Source: Novosphingobium meiothermophilum
GTDB taxonomy: Bacteria; Pseudomonadota; Alphaproteobacteria; Sphingomonadales; Sphingomonadaceae
DNA: 64,000 bases
NCBI RefSeq assembly: GCF_003171715.1
Contig: NZ_QGHL01000014.1
Span: 1-64,000, forward strand
Reading direction: 5' to 3'
The notes beneath the pieces are model-generated. The model saw only the letters and a list, made by a program, of their open reading frames with translations, searched no databases and was not told the DNA's origin. Shown piece after piece: positions 8,619 through 17,673 of the stretch. The translations under genes were made by a program, and so were the position numbers. Within the stretch, counting starts at the first letter, position 1. The number at the start of each line of letters is the position of its first letter.

Positions 8619-10142
8619 ATGGCCGAAATGGTGACGATCAAGGAAGCCGACCTGATCGAGAGCGTGGCGGATGCGCTGCAATACATCAGCTACTTCCACC
8701 CGATGGACTATATCCGTGCCCTGGGCGCAGCCTATGAGGCCGAGCAGGGACCGGCGGCCAAGGACGCCATCGCGCAGATCCTCACCAACAGCCGGATGTG
8801 CGCCGAAGGCCACCGTCCGATCTGCCAGGATACCGGCATCGTCAACGTGTTCATCAAGTGGGGGCAGGACTGCCGCCTTGAATCCGACCTTTCCCTGCAG
8901 GACGTGGTCGATGAAGGCGTGCGCCGCGCCTATCTGAACCCCGACAACAAGCTGCGCGCATCGGTTCTGGCCGACCCGGCCTTCACGCGCCGGAACACTC
9001 GCGACAACACGCCCTGCGTCCTGCACGTGGAGATGGTCAAGGGCAACAAGGTCGTCGTCGACGTGGCCGCCAAGGGCGGCGGCAGCGAGAACAAGTCGAA
9101 GTTCAAGATGATGAATCCCAGCGATTCGATCGTGGACTGGGTGATCGAGATGCTCCCGCAGATGGGCGCGGGCTGGTGCCCGCCGGGAATGCTCGGCATC
9201 GGTATCGGCGGCACCGCCGAACACTGCGTGCTCCTTGCCAAGAAGGCGCTGATGGAGCCGATCGACATGGCCCAGCTCAAGCAGCGCGGGCCACAGAACG
9301 ACATCGAGAAACTGCGCATCGAGATTTTCGACAAGGTCAACGCGCTGGGTATCGGTGCGCAGGGCCTGGGCGGCCTTTCGACGATCCTTGACGTGAAGAT
9401 CATGGATGCACCCTGCCATGCCGCGGGCAAGCCGGTGGCGATGATTCCCAACTGCGCGGCCACGCGCCACGCGCACTTCGTGCTCGACGGTTCGGGGCCG
9501 ACCTATCTCGAACGCCCGAACCTTGATGAATGGCCCAAGGTCCACTGGGCGCCGGATTCGGCGGCAAAGCGGGTCAACCTCGATACGCTGACGGCCGAGG
9601 AAGTGCAGAGCTGGAAGCAGGGCGATCGTCTGCTGCTCAACGGGCGGATGCTGACGGGCCGCGATGCCGCGCACAAGCGCATTCAGGACATGCTGGCCAA
9701 GGGTGAGCCGCTGCCGGTCGATTTCCGGGGTCGGGTGATCTACTACGTCGGCCCGGTCGATCCGGTGCGCGATGAAGTGGTTGGTCCGGCCGGCCCGACC
9801 ACCGCGACGCGCATGGACAAGTTCATGGACATGATGCTGGAGCAGGGCCTCCTAGCCTGCGTGGGCAAGGCCGAACGCGGCCCGGCTGCCACACAGTCCA
9901 TCGCCAACCACAAGAGCGCCTATCTGATGGCGGTGGGCGGCGCGGCCTATCTGGTGGCCCGCGCGATCAAGCAGTCGAGGGTTGTCGGCTTCGAGGATCT
10001 GGGCATGGAGGCCATCTACGAGTTCACCGTAGAGGACATGCCCGTGACGGTGGCGGTCGACAGCGAAGGGCGCAATGTCCACCAGCTTGCCCCGCTGGTA
10101 TGGAAGAAGAAGATTGCCGAGGAAGGCCTGCTGCCAGCCTAA
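8619..10142 (+). CDS. fumA: Class I (4Fe-4S) fumarate hydratase
   Basis: 507 residues from the ATG at 8619, with a GAAGGA site; the frame is open upstream but that part is not conserved. The cluster-binding cysteines of class I fumarases are visible at C69 (ICQDTG), C187 (GWCPPGM) and C279 (IPNCAATRHAHF). It interconverts fumarate and malate in the citric acid cycle and is oxygen sensitive, so it depends on Fe-S assembly such as the SUF operon about 9 kb away. The gene stands alone, divergent from the PIMT/tolC operon. Confidence 0.94.
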   Translation: MAEMVTIKEADLIESVADALQYISYFHPMDYIRALGAAYEAEQGPAAKDAIAQILTNSRMCAEGHRPICQDTGIVNVFIKWGQDCRLESDLSLQDVVDEGVRRAYLNPDNKLRASVLADPAFTRRNTRDNTPCVLHVEMVKGNKVVVDVAAKGGGSENKSKFKMMNPSDSIVDWVIEMLPQMGAGWCPPGMLGIGIGGTAEHCVLLAKKALMEPIDMAQLKQRGPQNDIEKLRIEIFDKVNALGIGAQGLGGLSTILDVKIMDAPCHAAGKPVAMIPNCAATRHAHFVLDGSGPTYLERPNLDEWPKVHWAPDSAAKRVNLDTLTAEEVQSWKQGDRLLLNGRMLTGRDAAHKRIQDMLAKGEPLPVDFRGRVIYYVGPVDPVRDEVVGPAGPTTATRMDKFMDMMLEQGLLACVGKAERGPAATQSIANHKSAYLMAVGGAAYLVARAIKQSRVVGFEDLGMEAIYEFTVEDMPVTVAVDSEGRNVHQLAPLVWKKKIAEEGLLPA

Positions 10143-10166
10143 CCTTTCGCTTCGATGAACGGCATG

Positions 10167-10202
10167 TTCCGCCCGACCGCCGTCATGGTGTGTCGGGCGG
10201 AA
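10167..10202 (+). terminator. Hairpin after fumarase gene
   Basis: TTCCGCCCGAC (10167-10177) and GTCGGGCGGAA (10192-10202) form a perfect 11-base-pair stem with a 14-base loop, 25 bases after the stop codon. No T run follows, so termination may be weak or Rho-assisted. Confidence 0.5.
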
Positions 10203-10224
10203 TGGCATTAGGCTCATACCCGCA

Positions 10225-11649
10225 ATGAGCGCAGCATTCGATCCCGCCAACCCGCGCGTGCCTGCCCGGCAGGTTATCCTTTCGGCAGCGGCCCTGTGGC
10301 TGTGCTATTTCCTGCTGGTCACGGTGCGCGGGCTGGTAGTGGACCTGGGCGATTTTGCCGATCTCCTGTGGCGGAGGGGGCTGGTAAGCGTGGCCGGTAT
10401 CGTGGTTACGGTGGCCTGCTGGCCGCTGCTGCGGCGCTTCGATGGCCGTGCGCTGTCAGTGCGGGTGGCGGCGGCGCTGGTGATCATGCTGCCTGCCGCG
10501 CTGGCCCTTGCGGCGATCAACCAGTGGGCCTTCGCGCCAGTGGAACAGCGCCTTCTGGAAAAGCTGGCCGAAGAGGAGACGAGGCTGCGGCAGGATGCAC
10601 CTGCACTGCCTTCCCTGCCTGCGCCCCCGACCGCACCTTCTCCGAAGGCTGCGCCTTCATCGCAGGTTCTGGTCATCGGCAAGGAAGGCCGGGGCGCCGT
10701 GAGCATTCGCCGCGATACCGCCGGGAACATGATGATCGACGTGCTGGACGAGGGCCTTGGCCCGTTGCCTACCCCGTCTGCGCCCCTGCCACCGGTGCCG
10801 CCGTCCGGCAGCGCAGCGGATGCGGCCAGACCGGTGCCAGCGACGCCGGCAGTTTCGGTGATCCGCAAGCTGGCCGAGAAGGAAGGGCTGTGGCGGCAGC
10901 TTACCGATGTGGCGCTGGGCCGCTATTTCCTGCTGATCGCGTGGGCCGCGCTCTACCTTGCGCTGGGCAACGGCGAACAGTTGCGCGCCGCCGAATACCG
11001 AGAGGGCGAATATCGCCGGGCGGCGAAGGCGGCGGAACTGCGTTCGCTGCGCTATCAGGTCAACCCGCACTTCCTGTTCAACGCGCTCAATTCGCTCTCG
11101 GCGCTGGTCATGGTGGGCCGGGCAGAGCAGGCCGAGCGCATGATCCAGTCGTTGTCACGTTTCTACCGGCACAGTCTGGCGGGCGATCCCACGGCCGATG
11201 TCCCGCTTGAGGACGAAATCGCGCTTCAGCGGCACTATCTGGAAATCGAGGCCGTGCGCTTTCCGGAGCGGCTGGTCTGCGAGTTCGATGTGCCCGCCCC
11301 GCTGTTGAGCGCCTGTGTGCCCGGCATGATCCTCCAGCCGCTGGTGGAGAACTCGATCAAGTATGGCGTTTCGGCAACGACCCGTCCGGTCACGATCCGC
11401 ATTTCTGCGCGCGAGGCCGGAGGATTTCTGGTGCTGAGCGTGGCGGATGACGGTCCGGGCGCCGCAGCTGTCGCAGCGCCGGGCCGGGATGCGGCGACAA
11501 TCGACAGCACCGGCATCGGTCTCGCCAACGTGAGGAGCCGCCTTGCCGCGCGCTTTGGCGAAGGCGTCGGCCGGGTGGAAAGCGGCGCTCTGCCAGCAGG
11601 CGGTTATGCCACGGTGCTGACCATGCCGCTGGTGCGCAACGAATGCTGA
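10225..11649 (+). CDS. LytS-type sensor histidine kinase
   Basis: 474 residues. About four membrane helices lie in the first 110 residues and at 230-248, separated by a proline-rich periplasmic or linker stretch at 125-210. The His_kinase box QVNPHFLFNALNSLSAL puts the phosphorylated histidine at H282, and a HATPase domain follows (LVENSIKYG, DDGPG, GIGLANVRSRL). The cognate LytTR regulator starts 12 bases downstream. The input signal is unknown. The long low-complexity segment between the helices is unusual for this compact class. Confidence 0.9.
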   Translation: MSAAFDPANPRVPARQVILSAAALWLCYFLLVTVRGLVVDLGDFADLLWRRGLVSVAGIVVTVACWPLLRRFDGRALSVRVAAALVIMLPAALALAAINQWAFAPVEQRLLEKLAEEETRLRQDAPALPSLPAPPTAPSPKAAPSSQVLVIGKEGRGAVSIRRDTAGNMMIDVLDEGLGPLPTPSAPLPPVPPSGSAADAARPVPATPAVSVIRKLAEKEGLWRQLTDVALGRYFLLIAWAALYLALGNGEQLRAAEYREGEYRRAAKAAELRSLRYQVNPHFLFNALNSLSALVMVGRAEQAERMIQSLSRFYRHSLAGDPTADVPLEDEIALQRHYLEIEAVRFPERLVCEFDVPAPLLSACVPGMILQPLVENSIKYGVSATTRPVTIRISAREAGGFLVLSVADDGPGAAAVAAPGRDAATIDSTGIGLANVRSRLAARFGEGVGRVESGALPAGGYATVLTMPLVRNEC

Positions 11650-11661
11650 TGGGGAGCTGAT

Positions 11662-12411
11662 GTGCGGACGCTGATTGTCGATGACGAACCCCTGGCGGTG
11701 GAGCGGATGCAGATCCTGTGCGCGCGCATACCCGCGTTGCAGGTGGCGGGCACCGCCACTGATGGCGCTGCGGCGCTTCGCCTGATCGAGGCGCTGGCCC
11801 CCGATCTCGTGCTGCTCGATATCACCATGCCGGAAGTGGACGGCCTCGGTGTGGCGCGGGCGCTTTCGGGCAAGGAGCATCGCCCCGCCGTGGTCTTCGT
11901 GACCGCGCATGATGACTTCGCGGTCGAGGCCTTCGATTGCGAGGCGGTGGACTATGTCCTGAAGCCCGTGGCGCAGGACCGGCTGGAACGGGCGGTGGAG
12001 CGCGCGCAGACGCGGCGCGGCGCAGCGCCGGCCGTTTCGCTCGAACCGGAAAAGCCGCATAGCGAATGGATAGAGGAGTTCTGGGTGCCGCACCGTTCGG
12101 AGCTGATCCGGGTGGCAGCCAGCGATCTTGAACGCATCGATGCCGAGCGCGACTATGTGCGCCTGCACGTAGGCCACCAGAACGGGCAGGGCCGTTCCTA
12201 CCTCATGCTGCACACCATTGCCGGGCTGGAGGCGCGTCTTGATCCGGAGCGCTTCATCCGGCTGCACCGGTCCACCATCGTGCGGCGCGATCGTATCGCA
12301 GGGCTGCGCCACGACGGGCTTGGCGTCTGGTCGGCCGAACTGGCCGATGGCACGGTGCAGCGCATCGGCCGGACCTATCTGGCCAAGGTCAAGGCAATGG
12401 CGGGCCGCTGA
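11662..12411 (+). CDS. LytTR family response regulator
   Basis: 249 residues from a GTG. The receiver domain has the acidic pair DDE at residues 7-9, the phospho-acceptor D53 in LLDITMPE, and a lysine in VLKPV. A LytTR DNA-binding domain fills the C-terminal half (ERDYVRLHV, FIRLHRSTIV). It is the partner of the kinase directly upstream. LytTR proteins bind short direct repeats at promoters; no targets can be named here. Confidence 0.92.
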   Translation: MRTLIVDDEPLAVERMQILCARIPALQVAGTATDGAAALRLIEALAPDLVLLDITMPEVDGLGVARALSGKEHRPAVVFVTAHDDFAVEAFDCEAVDYVLKPVAQDRLERAVERAQTRRGAAPAVSLEPEKPHSEWIEEFWVPHRSELIRVAASDLERIDAERDYVRLHVGHQNGQGRSYLMLHTIAGLEARLDPERFIRLHRSTIVRRDRIAGLRHDGLGVWSAELADGTVQRIGRTYLAKVKAMAGR

Positions 12412-12437
12412 GCAGCACACCTTTTCTCTGCCGAGCT

Positions 12438-14270
12438 TCAGCCCTTGTAGAGCGCGTCGATCCTAGCGCCATAGCGTTCGCGGATCTTGTGGCGGCGGAT
12501 CTTCATGCTGGGCGTCATCTCGCCGTTCTCGATGGTGAAGGCCTCGTCCGCGAAGGTGAACTGGCGCACCCTTTCGATCACCGAAAGATCCTTGTTCACC
12601 CGGTCCACCGCGGCGCGCACGGCATTGCGGAAGGCTGGCAGATCCTGCAGCGCCTTCATGTCGAAGGCTTCACCCTGCGCACGCGCCCATTCCAGCGCCC
12701 ATTCCGCATCGGGCACGATCAGCCCGACGATGTAGGGGCGCTTGTCGCCTGAGACCATGGCCTGCGCGATCTCCGGCTGGAGCGTCAGCATGCCCTCGAT
12801 CCGCTGCGGCGAGACATTGTCGCCCTTGTCATTGACGATCATGTCCTTTTTGCGGTCGGTGATGACGATGCGGCCCTTTGCGTCGAGATGGCCGATGTCG
12901 CCAGTGTGCAGCCAGCCTGCGTTCGGCCCTTCGCGCGGGATGGCGCGCAGGGTTTCGGCCTCGTTCTGCCAGTAGCCGTGCATCACCAGTTCGCCGCGCA
13001 CGAGGATCTCGCCGTCATCGGCGATCTTTACCTCCACACCTTCCATCGGCGGGCCGACGGTATCCATCTTCAGGCCGACCTTGGGCCGGTTGCACGAGAT
13101 CACGGGGCCAGCCTCGGTCTGGCCATAGCCCTGGAGCATGGTCAGGCCCATGGCATCGAAGAACACCCCCACATCGGGATTGAGCGGTGCGCCGCCCGAT
13201 ACCATCGCCTTGATCCGGCCGCCGAAGCGGGTGCGGATCTTGGGGCGCAGGGTGCGTTCGAGGATGAGATTCATTGGCGCATCGATCAGCCGCCCGCGTC
13301 CGGCCGCCTTGCGCGTGCCGATGGCCAGCGCCCGGTCCATAAGGTAGTTGGCGACCTTGCCCTGCTTTTCCACCTGCTTCATGATGCGCGTGCGCAGCAC
13401 CTCGAACAGGCGCGGCACCACAACCATGATGGTCGGGCGCACTTCCTCGATGTTCGAGGCCAGCTTCTCCAGCCCTTCGGCATAGAAGATCTGCGCGCCC
13501 ATGCCGATCGGCAGGAACTGGCCGCCGGTATGTTCATAAGCGTGGGACAGCGGCAGGAACGAGAGGAACACCTCTTCGCCCCAGCCGAAATCGTTGGCGA
13601 GGATTTCCGCCGCGCCAGCCACGTTGCACAGGATCGATCCATGGTGCAGGCGCACCCCGCGCGGGCTGCCGCCGGTGCCGCTGGTGTAGATGATGCAGGC
13701 CAGATCGTCCCGCCCGATTGCGGCGATCCGCGCATCCACCGTGCGCCGCGCCGCCGCGCCATCGCCGCCCGCCCCGTCCCTTGAGATCAGCGCCGACCAG
13801 TCGTGGAACGAAAGCTTGCCCGCCTGCATCTGGCGCAGCGGCTCCATGCCGATCACGTGTTCCACCCCCGGCGCGGCCAGCGCAGCGGGCAGAAGCGGCT
13901 GCGAAAGTCTGGCCGTGGAGACGATCACCGCCCGCGCGCCGGAGTTTTCGAGGATGTGCAGATGATCGCGTTCGGTGTTGGTCACATAGGTCGGGACCGT
14001 GACCAGTCCTGCCGCCATGATCGCGTGATCGGCGATGCACCATTCAGGCCGGTTTTCCGAGACCAGCGCCACACGGTCGCCGGGATTGAGGCCAAGCCCG
14101 CGCAGCGCCTCGGCCAGAACGCAGACCTGCCGTGCCGCTTCGGCCCAGCTTATGGCCTGCCACTGACCGTTCTGCTTGGCCGAGAGGAATGGCGCATCCC
14201 CGCGCGCATCCGCGCGATCAAGGAACATCGCCACCAGATTGGGGAAACCTGCGAAATCGGAAAGCTGCAC
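12438..14270 (-). CDS. Long-chain acyl-CoA synthetase (AMP-forming)
   Basis: 610 residues from a GTG with a GAGGAA site. The adenylate-forming signature YTSGTGGSPRG is at 195-205, and the later motifs GYGQTEAGPVIS and TGDIGHLDAKG plus ITDRKKDMIVNDKGDN are intact. It belongs to the FAA1/FadD15-like branch that activates long-chain fatty acids to acyl-CoA for lipid synthesis or beta-oxidation. It is a single gene, convergent with the LytTR regulator and about 110 bases downstream of nothing on its own strand. Confidence 0.92.
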   Translation of the reverse strand: MQLSDFAGFPNLVAMFLDRADARGDAPFLSAKQNGQWQAISWAEAARQVCVLAEALRGLGLNPGDRVALVSENRPEWCIADHAIMAAGLVTVPTYVTNTERDHLHILENSGARAVIVSTARLSQPLLPAALAAPGVEHVIGMEPLRQMQAGKLSFHDWSALISRDGAGGDGAAARRTVDARIAAIGRDDLACIIYTSGTGGSPRGVRLHHGSILCNVAGAAEILANDFGWGEEVFLSFLPLSHAYEHTGGQFLPIGMGAQIFYAEGLEKLASNIEEVRPTIMVVVPRLFEVLRTRIMKQVEKQGKVANYLMDRALAIGTRKAAGRGRLIDAPMNLILERTLRPKIRTRFGGRIKAMVSGGAPLNPDVGVFFDAMGLTMLQGYGQTEAGPVISCNRPKVGLKMDTVGPPMEGVEVKIADDGEILVRGELVMHGYWQNEAETLRAIPREGPNAGWLHTGDIGHLDAKGRIVITDRKKDMIVNDKGDNVSPQRIEGMLTLQPEIAQAMVSGDKRPYIVGLIVPDAEWALEWARAQGEAFDMKALQDLPAFRNAVRAAVDRVNKDLSVIERVRQFTFADEAFTIENGEMTPSMKIRRHKIRERYGARIDALYKG

Positions 14271-14380
14271 GTGTGATTCCTCGCCCCCGGCCCTTGGCGG
14301 GCCGCGTTATCATCAGGCGCGTGAACCTAGTGGGCCGCTGCCCTTACGGCAACATGTGTCGCAAGGGCAGTTCAGCACAA

Positions 14381-16138
14381 TCAGGGCGCAACGGCCGCAC
14401 CCTCGCTGCGCGGGTCGGCCGCCCCGCGCCAGCGCCCGCCCACCAGTTCGATGGCATTGGCCTTGAACGAGGGGGAACGGGCCGTGACCTGCGCGTGGCC
14501 CAGTGCCTGAAGCGCGGGAATCATGGCTTCGAGGCTGGTGCCCTGCTCCACGAAGACAGCATTGCCGCCGGGGGCATAGATCACCGGAAGGGCGATGGCA
14601 TCGCGCGCGGAAAGGCCCCAGTCGATCACGCCGATGATGGCCTTGGCCACCTGCGCGGGAATGGTTGTGCCGCCCGCCGCGCCGATGGCAAGCCGCAGCC
14701 GTCCGTCAGGCCCGTAGATCAGCGTGGGCGCCATCGAACTGCGCGGGCGCTTGCCGCCTTCGACGCGGTTGGCGGTGGGCTTGCCGTTGCGGTCGGGCAC
14801 GATGTTGAAATCGGTCAGCTCGTTGTTGAGGAAATAGCCGCCCACCATCAGTCCCGAACCGAAAGGCCCTTCGATGGTGGAGGTATAGCTGGCAGCATTG
14901 CCCCAGCGGTCCACCGCGACGAAATGGGTGGTGCCATGCTCTTCCTGCGGAGCGGGGCGCGCAAAGGCGAGCGTGGCGCCGGGCGGGGTGCCCGCTGTGA
15001 CCGAGGGCAGGGCGCGTTGCGCCGAGATCAGGGCCGAACGCTGTGCCAGATAGGCCGGATCGGTGAGGCCCCTGACCGGCACCTGCACGAAATCGGCATC
15101 GGCCAGATACTGTTCGCGGTCGGCATAGGCGAGGCGCTGCGATTCGGCGATGAGATGCCACGATGTAACGCTGGCCGGGCCAAGCGCCTTCATGTCGAAG
15201 CGTTCAAGCTGCTTGAGAATCGCGAAAACGGTGGTGGCCCCGGAACTGGGCGGCCCCATGCCGCAGATCCTGTGTGCGCGGTATTCGCCGCAAACCGCCG
15301 GGCGCCTCACCGCGCGATAGGCAGCAAGATCGGCCGTGGTCATGGGCGCGGGATTGCGCGGCGCGGTGCCGACCTTGGCGGCAAGGTTCGTTGCGTTCTC
15401 GCCGGTATAGAAACTGTCGGCACCGCGCGCGGCAATGCTCTCCAGCGTGGCTGCCAGCGCGGGGTTGCGCACCACGGTGCCTACGGGAAGCGGCTCGCCG
15501 TCGGCGCCGTAGAACAGCGCGCGTGCCGCCGGATCGAAGGCGCCTGTGCGGTTTGCCGCGCGCAGGATGGTTTGCAGGCGCGGCGTTATGGCAAAGCCGT
15601 CGCGCGCCAGGCGAATGGCGGGCTGGAACAGGGTGCGCCATGAAAGGCGGCCCTTTTCGTTGTGCGCCATTGCCGCCAGCCTGAGATTGCCGGGCACGCC
15701 CACGCTTTTTCCGCCGATCACGGTATCAGGCCAGACCAGCGGCTTCCCATCCACATGAAACCACAGCGGATGGGCCGCGGCAGGTGCAGTCTCGCGTCCG
15801 TCGATGGTCTCGACCGCGCCCGCCGCATCGCCCAGAACGAGGAAGCCCCCGCCGCCAATGCCAGAGCTTTGCGGCTCCACCACGGTCAGCGCCAGCATCG
15901 TGGCGATTGCAGCATCGGTGGCGCTGCCGCCAAGGCGCAGAATCTGCGCGCCCGCTTCGGCGGCGCGGGGGTCGGCGGCGGATACCAGCCCCGGACCATC
16001 AAGCGGCACGCCATCGCGCGCATCGGCAACCGGGGTGGCGCGCGGCGGCGCGATTGCGGCATCGGGCGGGGGAACGCAGGCCCCGGCAAGCAGGGCAAGC
16101 GATAGCGGCAGCAGGTGAAGCGGTTGGATCAGGGTCAT
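14381..16138 (-). CDS. ggt: Gamma-glutamyltransferase, predicted lipoprotein
   Basis: 585 residues from the ATG at 16138; an earlier in-frame start at 16174 would extend into pyrD and precede the signal. The N-terminus is a lipoprotein signal with lipobox LAGAC, so C21 would be the acylated residue. The autoprocessing nucleophile is T403 in HGTTHFVAVD, and SGIGGGGF and GGKRPRSSMAPT complete the Ntn-hydrolase pattern. It cleaves or transfers gamma-glutamyl groups, for example from glutathione, outside the inner membrane. The gene start is 11 bases from the pyrD stop. Confidence 0.92.
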   Translation of the reverse strand: MTLIQPLHLLPLSLALLAGACVPPPDAAIAPPRATPVADARDGVPLDGPGLVSAADPRAAEAGAQILRLGGSATDAAIATMLALTVVEPQSSGIGGGGFLVLGDAAGAVETIDGRETAPAAAHPLWFHVDGKPLVWPDTVIGGKSVGVPGNLRLAAMAHNEKGRLSWRTLFQPAIRLARDGFAITPRLQTILRAANRTGAFDPAARALFYGADGEPLPVGTVVRNPALAATLESIAARGADSFYTGENATNLAAKVGTAPRNPAPMTTADLAAYRAVRRPAVCGEYRAHRICGMGPPSSGATTVFAILKQLERFDMKALGPASVTSWHLIAESQRLAYADREQYLADADFVQVPVRGLTDPAYLAQRSALISAQRALPSVTAGTPPGATLAFARPAPQEEHGTTHFVAVDRWGNAASYTSTIEGPFGSGLMVGGYFLNNELTDFNIVPDRNGKPTANRVEGGKRPRSSMAPTLIYGPDGRLRLAIGAAGGTTIPAQVAKAIIGVIDWGLSARDAIALPVIYAPGGNAVFVEQGTSLEAMIPALQALGHAQVTARSPSFKANAIELVGGRWRGAADPRSEGAAVAP

Positions 16139-16148
16139 GCAGGCAGTG

Positions 16149-17198
16149 CTATTCGCTGCCGACCGCCTCGGCAATGGATGTCAGCCCTGCTTCGCGCACC
16201 TTTGTTTCAAGCCCCTTGACGATCCGGCGCGCCAGCCCCGGTCCTTCATAGACCATCGCGCTGTAGATCTGGATCAGGCTGGCCCCGGCGCGGATGCGCG
16301 CCCAGGCGTCTTCCGTCGATGCGATTCCACCCACCCCGATCAGCGGAATGGCGCCGCCGCTCGCCTTGCGGAAATCGCGCAGCCGCTGGAGCGCCAGATC
16401 GCGCAAGGGGGCGCCTGAAAGCCCTCCGGCCTGTCCGGCATGAACCGAGCGCAGCGGCGGGCGCGTGATCGTGGTGTTCGAGACGATCAGCGCGGCAAGC
16501 TGCCGTTCCAGCGCGATGCGGCAGATCGCATCGATATCGGCCGGCTCCAGATCGGGCGCTAGCTTGAGGAAGATCGGCACGGCAATGTTGCCGCGCGCCT
16601 CGATCACCGCATCGAGCAGCGCCGCCAGCGCGCCTTCATCCTGAAGCGCGCGCAGGCCGGGCGTGTTGGGCGAGGAGATATTGACCGTGAGATAGGATGC
16701 CAGCGGCGCCATCAGCCGGGTCATCTGCGCATAATCGGCGATGCGGTCGGCCGAATCCTTGTTGGCGCCGATATTGACGCCGACAATGCCGGGCAGGCCG
16801 TTTGTGCCGGTTTCCCGCCTGCGGATCAGGCGATTGGTGACAGCCTGCGCCCCTTCGTTGTTGAAGCCCATGCGGTTGATGACCGCGCGGTCCTCGACCA
16901 GACGGAACAGGCGCGGTTTGGGGTTGCCCTCCTGCGCCAGCGGGGTGACTGTGCCCACTTCGACAAAGCCGAAGCCCATGGCCAGCATGGCATCGGGCAC
17001 TTCGGCGTTCTTGTCGAAGCCCGGCGCCATGCCCACCGGATTGGGAAAGGCGATCCCCGCGACTCGCTGGGCCAGACTGGGCGTGGGCGCAAGCGGCGCG
17101 CCCGGTTGGGCAAGCGACAGGGCCTTGATCGTCAGGCGATGGGCGGGTTCTGCGGGAATGCGGAAGATCAGCGGGCGCAGCAGCGAATAAAGCGACAC
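16149..17198 (-). CDS. pyrD: Dihydroorotate dehydrogenase (quinone), class 2
   Basis: 349 residues from a GTG at 17198, giving the standard class 2 length; the frame is open upstream but the added arginine-rich residues are not family-like. The N-terminal helix SLYSLLRPLIFRIPAE is the membrane-contact region. FMN-site motifs GFVEVGTVTP, NRMGFNN, VNISSPNTPGLR and GVGGI follow. It oxidises dihydroorotate to orotate in pyrimidine synthesis and passes electrons to quinone. It lies upstream of the ggt gene in the same direction. Confidence 0.93.
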   Translation of the reverse strand: MSLYSLLRPLIFRIPAEPAHRLTIKALSLAQPGAPLAPTPSLAQRVAGIAFPNPVGMAPGFDKNAEVPDAMLAMGFGFVEVGTVTPLAQEGNPKPRLFRLVEDRAVINRMGFNNEGAQAVTNRLIRRRETGTNGLPGIVGVNIGANKDSADRIADYAQMTRLMAPLASYLTVNISSPNTPGLRALQDEGALAALLDAVIEARGNIAVPIFLKLAPDLEPADIDAICRIALERQLAALIVSNTTITRPPLRSVHAGQAGGLSGAPLRDLALQRLRDFRKASGGAIPLIGVGGIASTEDAWARIRAGASLIQIYSAMVYEGPGLARRIVKGLETKVREAGLTSIAEAVGSE

Positions 17199-17410
17199 AG
17201 GCAAACGGTTCCGGTACTGCGGACGGCGCGACCGCCGGGCCGCAAGTGTTGCAGCCGTCCGGCGTGAAGCGCGCGTGAAGGTTCTCAAGATGTCTTTGCG
17301 ACGAGTCTCGCCCGGTTCCAAGTGCCTTCTGTTCGATTCTGACAGCAATTGTCATTGAACGTGCAGGCAATGTTGCTCAAATGCCACCGAGATTGTCGAA
17401 TCCATACAAT
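17199..17410. other. Non-coding stretch upstream of pyrD
   Basis: No gene is supported here; the open frames are shadows. It should hold the pyrD promoter on the minus strand and, near its right end, the promoter of the possible small RNA. TTGAAC at 17355-17360 is a -35-like hexamer but has no good -10 partner. Confidence 0.4.
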
Positions 17411-17531
17411 TCACCTGCTGCTCTTTGCGGGTAGGAAGGCGCTGCGACCCGAAGGGCTCGGTGCAGTGATGTATCGGGTTCCTGACTTTCAAGGCGGCCG
17501 ATGACCCTGCGGGGCCGGCCGCCCTTTTTTT
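17411..17531 (+). ncRNA. Candidate structured small RNA ending in an intrinsic terminator
   Basis: A plus-strand terminator at 17493-17531 has no plus-strand gene before it, which points to a short untranslated transcript. Just upstream, AGGAA (17433-17437) pairs with TTCCT (17479-17483), CGCTGC (17440-17445) with GCAGTG (17463-17468), and CCC (17448-17450) with GGG (17454-17456), giving a long nested hairpin. An alternative pairing joins ACCCGA (17447-17452) with TCGGGT (17474-17479). The 5' end is a guess, placed after TACAAT at 17405-17410. I do not recognise the family; it does not look like 4.5S RNA. Confidence 0.5.
17493..17531 (+). terminator. Intrinsic terminator
   Basis: GGCGGCC (17493-17499) pairs with GGCCGCC (17517-17523), followed by C and a run of seven T (17525-17531). 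It ends the proposed small RNA and separates it from the SUF operon promoter. Confidence 0.75.
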
Positions 17532-17592
17532 CCGAGGCAGCAGGTCTGACGATGGCTTTCCGGGCGATTTTGCCGGGAGCATGGTTGCGCTC

Positions 17593-17621
17593 TTGTGCCA
17601 TGCCGCCCCTGCGCCTAGATA
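17593..17621 (+). promoter_or_regulatory. Candidate SUF operon promoter
   Basis: TTGTGC (17593-17598) and TAGATA (17616-17621) are 17 bases apart. Just downstream, CCGGAAC (17623-17629) and GTTCCGG (17656-17662) form an inverted repeat; its right arm runs into the GGAAAG ribosome-binding site of the Rrf2 gene. The repeat could be an operator or a leader hairpin. Confidence 0.5.
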
Positions 17622-17673
17622 ACCGGAACGATTCGGTCTGATTTGCAGATCGCCTGTTCCGGAAAGCTGTTCG

